64,000 nucleotides of DNA from Streptomyces sp. NBC_01231 (GTDB lineage Bacteria; Actinomycetota; Actinomycetes; Streptomycetales; Streptomycetaceae): positions 1,984,001 through 2,048,000 of the forward strand of contig CP108521.1 of NCBI GenBank assembly GCA_035999765.1, read 5' to 3'. A model generated the notes under the pieces. That model searched no databases, was not told where the DNA came from, and saw only the letters and a list, made by a program, of their open reading frames with translations. The position numbers and the translations under genes were made by a program. This document shows, in pieces, positions 59,018 to 64,000 of the stretch; positions within the stretch are counted from its first letter, which is position 1, and each line of letters opens with the position of its first letter.

Positions 59018-61501
59018 CTACCTCTGCTTGATCCGCAGGAAGGTGACCGAGTTCGCCGGGAAGGTGTACGTGAATCTGTCGGCCACCCCGGAGAAGGTGG
59101 ACGACACCGGCGCCACCGTCGTGGACGTCTCCGTGTTGACCGCGTCCGGGGCCGCGGCCAGCGTGGTGACCTTCGCCTTGGACGCGACCTTCGCGCCGCC
59201 CAGGTCGATCGCCGTGCGGGCCGCCGAGGACTGGGCGTTGACGACCTTGACGATCAGGTCACCGCTCTTCTTGTCCTTGGTGACGACCTGGCGGAACGGC
59301 TCGGCGGGCTTGTCGTCGGTGAAGCCGCCCCACTCCTTGCCGTCGAGGTAGAGGGTGACCTGACGGCCCCGCACCTTGATGTCGATGTCGTAGGCACGGC
59401 CCGTCTCGACCGACCCCGCCTTGGACAGGAGCGTCGACTTGCCGCCGTCCGAGGCCTGCTCCACGGCGGACTGGGTGTTGTTCCAGCCGCCCAGGTTCCA
59501 CCAGTAGTAGTTGCCGGTGTCCTTGACGCCGAAGGCGACGAGGAAGCCCTCCTTGCCGGACTTCTTGGTGGCCTTCACATGCAGGTCGTAGTCGTGCCAG
59601 CCGGCGTCCCCGGCCGAGACCATGGTGTTCTCGGCTGCGGTGTCCGTCTGCACGTACTGCCCGTCCTGGACGCTCCAACTGCCGCCGCCGGTGTGGTTCC
59701 ACTGGGCGGCGTCACCGGAGAAGTCGTCCGTGAGCAGTTTCTTCCCGTCGGCGTCGGTGACCTTGACGTCGTCGTAGGCCGCGCTGGTCGCCCAGGTCGA
59801 CAGGCCGACGGCGCCGGTGATCGGGGCGAGCAGCGACGGTGTCCCGGTGGCCTTCGACGGCACCACCCGGTCGCCGACGTTGTTCATGAACAGCTTCTGG
59901 ACCTCGTAGTTCGCGGAGTTCCAGGAGGCGTGGTTGTTGAACCACACCAGGTCCGGGCGCCACTGGACATAGTCCTCGTTGGCGAACAGCGGGGCGTAGG
60001 AGGCCAGTTTCACGACGTCGGCGTTGCGCTCCAGGCCGGTCATGAACGCGGCTTCCGAGAGACCGTTCTTGAAGGCGTTGCCCTGTGAGGCGTACTCGCC
60101 GAGGAAGACCTTGGGGCCGTTCCTGTCGTAGGAGTCGTAGCGACTGTTGTTCTGCAGGAACCACTGCGGACTGTTGTAGTAGTGCTCGTCGACCATGGCG
60201 ACGTTCGCGTCCCGGTTCAGCTGCCAAGCCGTGTCGAACGTCGAACCGGAGTCGTCCGGGCCGGAGTTGGAGATGACCGTGACGTCGGGGTACTTCGCCT
60301 CGATGACGGCGCGGAACTGCTTGAAGCGGGCGAAGAACTCGTTCGGGAGGTTCTCCTCGTTGCCGACCTCCAGGTGCGTGAGGTGGAACGGCTTGGGGTG
60401 ACCCATCTGGGCGCGCTTCTTGCCCCAGGTCGAGGTGACCGGGCCGTTGGCGAACTCGATGAGGTCGAGGGTGTCCTGGATGTGCCGCTTGAGCAGTGCC
60501 TCGTCGTCGACGGCCTTGTTCTGGCCGCAGCCGGTCACGAGGGCCGGGACCACGGGCAGCGGCATCGCGCCGATGTCCTCGGCGAAGCGGAAGTACTCGT
60601 AGTACCCGAGACCGTAACTCTGGTTGTAGCCCCAGACGTTGGCGTTGGTGGCCCGTTGTTCGACCGGGCCGATGGTGTCCTTCCACTGGTAGGAACGCTT
60701 GCGCTGGTAGGCGGAGGCCTCGCTGTAGTCCTCCATGGAGCCGGTGTTGACCAGGCAGCCGCCGGGGAAGCGCACGAACCCCGGGTGCAGGGCGGCGACC
60801 TTCTGGGCCAGGTCCTTGCGCAGGCCGTTCGGTTCGTTGCGGTAGGTGTCACGGGGGAAGAGCGACACCATGTCCAGGGCCGCGTCGGCCGAGGAGGCGA
60901 CGGCGAGGCGGCCTGCGGAGCTGGTGCGGGTCGCGGTGAACGTGGCGGTGTACTTGGCCCAGCCGCTCTTGCGCACGGCCACCTTGCGGGCGGTGGCCAG
61001 GGTTCCGTCCCCGTCCTGCAACGAGACCGTCAGTGTGGCGCTGCTCGTGGCCCGCGCCCACACCGAGAAGTCGTACTTCTTGCCCTCGTCCACGTGCACG
61101 CCGGTGTTGTAGCCGGCGTTGGTGACGGACGAACCGGCGTTCAGGGAAAGGTAGTTGCGGTTGCGCTCGTTGAGCCGGCCGGCGTCGTCCACGACCTGTG
61201 CGGTGCCGTCGACCGTCCAGGAGGTGAGGGGCGTGTACGAGGAGTTGTCGGCGGTGGAGTACTCGAAGGACCGGTTCTGCACGAGTTCGGCGTACAGACC
61301 GCCGTCCGCGGCGCGGTTGATGTCCTCGAAGAAGACGCCGTACATCGTGTCGTCGATCTTCGCGCCCTTGGTGGCGGGGTCGACGGTGATGGCGTAGTCG
61401 GTGATGTCCTCGGCGTGGGCGGGTGCCTGGACCAGTCCGGCCGCCACCAGGAAGGCGGTGGCCGTGAGACCGAGTCTCCAGCGGGTGCGGGTGCGTGACA
61501 T
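59018..61501 (-). CDS. Secreted GH51-type alpha-L-arabinofuranosidase with carbohydrate-binding modules
   Basis: A 827-residue exported enzyme. The signal peptide is RTRTRWRLGLTATAFLVAAGLVQAPAHAE. Residues ~35-240 form a CBM4/9-like beta-sandwich (GYNTGVHVDEGKKYDFSVWA). The GH51 barrel follows: VRFPGGCLVNT, YQWKDTIGP, acid/base Glu in HLEVGNEENLPNEF (about 381) and nucleophile Glu in KVFLGEYASQG (about 468). Residues ~595-760 form a laminin-G/concanavalin-like module (DDFSGDAAQWNH). It removes arabinose from arabinoxylan or arabinogalactan outside the cell. ATG 61501 follows GGAG. Confidence 0.92.
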   Translation of the reverse strand: MSRTRTRWRLGLTATAFLVAAGLVQAPAHAEDITDYAITVDPATKGAKIDDTMYGVFFEDINRAADGGLYAELVQNRSFEYSTADNSSYTPLTSWTVDGTAQVVDDAGRLNERNRNYLSLNAGSSVTNAGYNTGVHVDEGKKYDFSVWARATSSATLTVSLQDGDGTLATARKVAVRKSGWAKYTATFTATRTSSAGRLAVASSADAALDMVSLFPRDTYRNEPNGLRKDLAQKVAALHPGFVRFPGGCLVNTGSMEDYSEASAYQRKRSYQWKDTIGPVEQRATNANVWGYNQSYGLGYYEYFRFAEDIGAMPLPVVPALVTGCGQNKAVDDEALLKRHIQDTLDLIEFANGPVTSTWGKKRAQMGHPKPFHLTHLEVGNEENLPNEFFARFKQFRAVIEAKYPDVTVISNSGPDDSGSTFDTAWQLNRDANVAMVDEHYYNSPQWFLQNNSRYDSYDRNGPKVFLGEYASQGNAFKNGLSEAAFMTGLERNADVVKLASYAPLFANEDYVQWRPDLVWFNNHASWNSANYEVQKLFMNNVGDRVVPSKATGTPSLLAPITGAVGLSTWATSAAYDDVKVTDADGKKLLTDDFSGDAAQWNHTGGGSWSVQDGQYVQTDTAAENTMVSAGDAGWHDYDLHVKATKKSGKEGFLVAFGVKDTGNYYWWNLGGWNNTQSAVEQASDGGKSTLLSKAGSVETGRAYDIDIKVRGRQVTLYLDGKEWGGFTDDKPAEPFRQVVTKDKKSGDLIVKVVNAQSSAARTAIDLGGAKVASKAKVTTLAAAPDAVNTETSTTVAPVSSTFSGVADRFTYTFPANSVTFLRIKQR

Positions 61502-61656
61502 GGATACTCCGCGGCTCAAGTGGGGGGGGAACCCCAGGTCATTCGAAATATCGGACAATGATCAGCACTTCGAACGGCACCATAGAGAGGGGGTTCAGGA
61601 GCGTCAACGGGTCGCGCGGTATCGAAAGTGTCGGAAGAGTCGGAAGAGAGGAACCG

Positions 61657-62100
61657 GTGGGCGAGTTCTGGCCAGTACCGGACGTCCTGGCGTATCTCGC
61701 CGGGAGCTGGCGAGTGGAACGCTCCGTGCGGGATCTGACGAGCGGCGACGAGGGGCACTTCGGCGGTACGACCACTTTCGGCCCGTCGGACGACGGCGGG
61801 CTGCTGCACCACGAAACCGGCACCTTCACCTGGCGGGGTGTCCCCCGCCCCGCCGAGCGCACCCTGCTCTTCCTGCCGGGCAGTCCACCGGGAACCGTGG
61901 ACGTCCGCTTCGCCGACGGCCGCCCGTTCCACGACCTGGACCTGGCCTCGGGCCGCCATGTCGCGGACCACCCCTGCTCGGCCGATCTCTACCGGGGCGA
62001 GTTCACCGTCCGCGACGGCGACCACTGGCGATCCGTGTGGCGGGTCGGCGGGCCCGCCAAGGACCTCGTCCTGACCACCGACTACGCCCGCGAGGTCTGA
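61657..62100 (+). CDS. DUF6314-like protein
   Basis: A 147-residue beta-rich protein. It starts VGEFWPVPDVLAYLAGSWRVERSV and continues with GTTTFGPSDDGGLLHHETGTFTW, TVDVRFADGRPFHDLDL and HPCSADLYRGEFTV. This resembles a lipocalin-like barrel and the DUF6314 family, with no known function. GTG 61657 has GAGAGGAA upstream. The longer frame overlaps the divergent promoter. It ends 19 nt inside the convergent phosphatase-fold gene. Confidence 0.75.
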   Translation: MGEFWPVPDVLAYLAGSWRVERSVRDLTSGDEGHFGGTTTFGPSDDGGLLHHETGTFTWRGVPRPAERTLLFLPGSPPGTVDVRFADGRPFHDLDLASGRHVADHPCSADLYRGEFTVRDGDHWRSVWRVGGPAKDLVLTTDYAREV

Positions 62101-62675
62101 GCGGTCACCCCGTCGAAGCGGAGGTTCCAGCGCCCCGTCCGGCCGGTGACGGCGGTCGTCGACAGCGGCCGGACGTCGATGTTCCAGTAGGTCGAGGGCG
62201 GTGCCTTCAGGGCGTAGACCAGCGCGGCCCGGATCACCGAGGGTTCGGCCACCGCGACGACACGACCGCCGTCCTCGACGGGACGGGTGTCGAGCCAGTT
62301 GCCGACCCGGGTGATGAACGCGGTCAGCGACTCGCCGCCGTGCGGGGTGGCCCGGGGGTCGGCGAGCCAGGCGTCCACGGCCTCCGGCTCGCGGGCCATC
62401 GCCTCGCCCAGGGTCAGCCCGCGCCACCGGCCCATGTCGCAGTCCCGCAGGGCGAGCTGCACGAGCGGCGCGTAACCGAGGGCGTCCCCGGTGGCACGGC
62501 TGCGCGGGGTCGGCGAGCAGTAGCGCAACTCGGCCGCCGCGAGCGGGATCAGGTCCTGGACGACGCGCTGCACCTCGTCCCAGCCGGCCTGGTCCAGCGG
62601 ACGGTCGTCCTCGAAGCGCTCCGCGAGCAGCGGGGAGCTGCGCGCGGCGGCGACGAACGTGACCCGAAGTTGCAT
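62082..62675 (-). CDS. Histidine-phosphatase-fold protein lacking both catalytic histidines
   Basis: A 197-residue protein with the layout of the phosphoglycerate-mutase superfamily (LRYCSPTPRSRATGDAL, MGRWRGLTLGEAM, PHGGESLTAFITRVGNWLD). The N-terminal RHG motif is replaced by VAAARSSPLLA. The second catalytic His, normally in HGGVIR, is replaced in VAVAEPSVIRAALVY by Glu-Pro. The Arg of SPTPRSR is kept. By the usual mechanism it should not form a phospho-His and may act as a binding or regulatory pseudoenzyme. ATG 62675. It overlaps DUF6314 by 19 nt at the 3' ends. Confidence 0.82.
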   Translation of the reverse strand: MQLRVTFVAAARSSPLLAERFEDDRPLDQAGWDEVQRVVQDLIPLAAAELRYCSPTPRSRATGDALGYAPLVQLALRDCDMGRWRGLTLGEAMAREPEAVDAWLADPRATPHGGESLTAFITRVGNWLDTRPVEDGGRVVAVAEPSVIRAALVYALKAPPSTYWNIDVRPLSTTAVTGRTGRWNLRFDGVTAQTSRA

Positions 62676-62716
62676 GCGGCGATCGTGAGCCGCGCGAGTG
62701 CGCAGGTCAAGGGGTG

Positions 62717-64000
62717 TTACCCGAGAGTTGTGCGGGCCGCCCGCCGGACCTGGTCCGGGACCACCTCGTCGTAGGCCGCACGAAGACGCCGTACCCCCTC
62801 CGCGATCTCCCCCGCGCCCGCCACCGCCGCGAAGCTCAGGCGGACGTGTCCCGCGGACGGCTCGGCGCTGAAGTACGGGCGGCCGGGAGTGATCGCGACG
62901 CCCGCACGCAGGGCGGCCGCCGTCAGGGCGGACTCTCCGCCGGAGCCGAAGGCCTGGGAGGTGCCTCCGGTGCCGTCGGGCAGCCGGAGCCAGAGGTGGT
63001 AGCCGCCCGAGGGGATGTGCGGGAGGGAGAGGTCGGGCAGGCCGAGCCGCAGGGCGGCCGTCATGACGTCCCGCCGCGCCTTCAACTCCGCCGAGATCGC
63101 CCGCAGATGGCGGGGCCAGGCGGGTGAGCCGACCAGTTCGAGTGCCGCTTCCTGCAAGGGCCGGGGCACGAAGAAGCTGTCGACGACCTGGATGGCGCGC
63201 AGCCGCTCCAGTACCGGGCCGCGCGCGGCGAGCGCGCTGACCCGGAAGCTGGGCGAGGTCGCCTTGGTGAGCGAGCCGACGTGCACGACGACTCCGTCGG
63301 GGTCGTCGGCGGCGAGCGGACGCGGCACCGGCCCGGCGTCCTCGTGCACGAGCCTCCGTACGAAGTCGTCCTCCACGACGAAGGCACCGGCCGCCCGCGC
63401 GATGCCCAGCACCTCCCCCCGCCGCTCGGGCGCGAGTACCGCGCCGGTCGGGTTCTGGAACAGCGGCTGGCAGACGAACACCCGGGCGCCGGTGGCCCGG
63501 AACGCGTCGGCGAGCAGGGACGGCCGTACCCCCTGTGCGTCCACCGGCACCGGAACGGGCCGCAGCCCGGCCGCCCGGGCGATGGCCAGCATGCCCGGAT
63601 ACGTGGGCGATTCGACCAGCACCGGCGCACCCGGCGGGGCGAGGGCGCGCAGGGCGGTGGTCAGAGCGGCCTGGCCGCCCGAGCTGATCAGCACCTCCGC
63701 CGCCGTGACGCCACCGCCGGGCCCGGCGATGCCGCGCGCGAACCACTCCCGCAACTCCGGCAGCCCTTCCATGGGCGGCCGTCCCCACGCGCCCGGCCGG
63801 CGCCCCGCGCGCGCCAGGGCCGCGGACATCGCCCGTTCCGGTTGCAGCGAGGGATGGAGGTAGCCCCCGTTGAACTCGATCACGGCGGGCGGCGGCGCGG
63901 CCAGCGAGACCAGGACGCCGGACGCGTCCACCGAACGCGGTACGAGGTCGGCGGCGCCGTCCGCGCTCAGTGCCACCTCCTGCCAGGAGGTGTCCCCGAC
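62717..64000 (-). CDS. MocR/PdxR-type PLP aminotransferase, N-terminus cut by window edge
   Basis: The visible 420-plus residues form a fold-type I aminotransferase. Phrases: INFNGGYLHPS-like IEFNGGYLHPSLQPE, LISSGGQAALTTALRALAPPG, VESPTYPGMLAIARAAGL, VCQPLFQNPTGAVL, VVEDDFVRRL and the PLP Lys in VGSLTKATSPSFRVSAL. The frame runs open to the edge (reading GDTSWQEVA before the internal GTG at 63976). The TSWQEV phrase commonly links a GntR winged helix to this domain, so the full gene is probably a MocR-type regulator. The GTG may be spurious. Substrate and target are unknown. Confidence 0.8.
   Translation of the reverse strand, partial: VGDTSWQEVALSADGAADLVPRSVDASGVLVSLAAPPPAVIEFNGGYLHPSLQPERAMSAALARAGRRPGAWGRPPMEGLPELREWFARGIAGPGGGVTAAEVLISSGGQAALTTALRALAPPGAPVLVESPTYPGMLAIARAAGLRPVPVPVDAQGVRPSLLADAFRATGARVFVCQPLFQNPTGAVLAPERRGEVLGIARAAGAFVVEDDFVRRLVHEDAGPVPRPLAADDPDGVVVHVGSLTKATSPSFRVSALAARGPVLERLRAIQVVDSFFVPRPLQEAALELVGSPAWPRHLRAISAELKARRDVMTAALRLGLPDLSLPHIPSGGYHLWLRLPDGTGGTSQAFGSGGESALTAAALRAGVAITPGRPYFSAEPSAGHVRLSFAAVAGAGEIAEGVRRLRAAYDEVVPDQVRRAARTTLG

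Overview
This window is a very high-GC actinobacterial chromosome segment, almost certainly from a Streptomyces. It carries ssgB, a sporulation gene restricted to morphologically complex actinomycetes. It also has heavy GC codon bias, GTG and TTG starts, leaderless-type promoters and tRNA genes without an encoded CCA. The gene order ssgB - pab - tRNA cluster - cob - metNIQ - glpQ - argH - argR/D/B/J/C follows, from memory, the SCO1541-SCO1580 core region of S. coelicolor. argG next to argH and several glycan-use genes look like strain-level differences.

Layout. 1-0.7 kb: truncated sugar-binding lipoprotein with a LacI-type operator. 1.1-8.4 kb: tRNA-Val(CAC), a PGPGW membrane protein, ssgB, a CGNR zinc-finger regulator, a 50-residue membrane protein, a DsbA-like protein, a double GNAT, pabC/pabB and a Gly-Cys-Val-Val-Val tRNA operon. 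8.4-13.6 kb: a His-rich zinc-ribbon protein, a phosphotransferase, a small membrane protein, a membrane Ser/Thr kinase and a TrmH-type methyltransferase. 13.7-20.9 kb: corrin genes (CysG-like CobA, a giant BluB-CobT fusion, CbiE-CbiT). 21.0-28.7 kb: methionine importer metNIQ behind a Cys/Met-rich leader peptide, a HAD phosphatase, small membrane proteins, a sigma-like factor and Tat-exported GlpQ under a PHO-box-like repeat. 29-33 kb: acyltransferase, TetR/MFS efflux pair and aldo-keto reductase. 33-49 kb: arginine biosynthesis in two blocks (argGH; argCJBDR). Between the blocks lie a secreted tandem-domain protein, a PNPOx-like protein, an animal-type haem peroxidase, an L,D-transpeptidase and a ferric-reductase/FMN-binding/ApbE electron-transfer unit. 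48.7-55.9 kb: an alpha-mannan utilisation locus (GH125, CUT1 ABC importer without its ATPase, LacI regulator, secreted GH76) tied together by at least five copies of a GGAAACGTNNCC operator. 56-64 kb: two small Ser/Thr/Pro-rich proteins, a stand-alone TnpB-like protein, secreted GH51 arabinofuranosidase, a DUF6314-like protein, a histidine-phosphatase-fold protein lacking both catalytic histidines and a truncated MocR-type aminotransferase.

How it works together. Most of the window is core metabolism (folate, corrin, methionine uptake, arginine). The regulatory DNA is readable: ARG boxes before argG and argC, a PHO-box-like repeat before glpQ, a perfect TetR palindrome, and the mannan-locus operator. 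The most unusual items are the leaderless Cys/Met leader peptide of metNIQ, the BluB-CobT fusion with an approximately 850-residue low-complexity N-terminus, two genes with freshly homogenised internal duplications, the flavin electron-export unit, the TnpB-like protein and the phosphatase pseudoenzyme.
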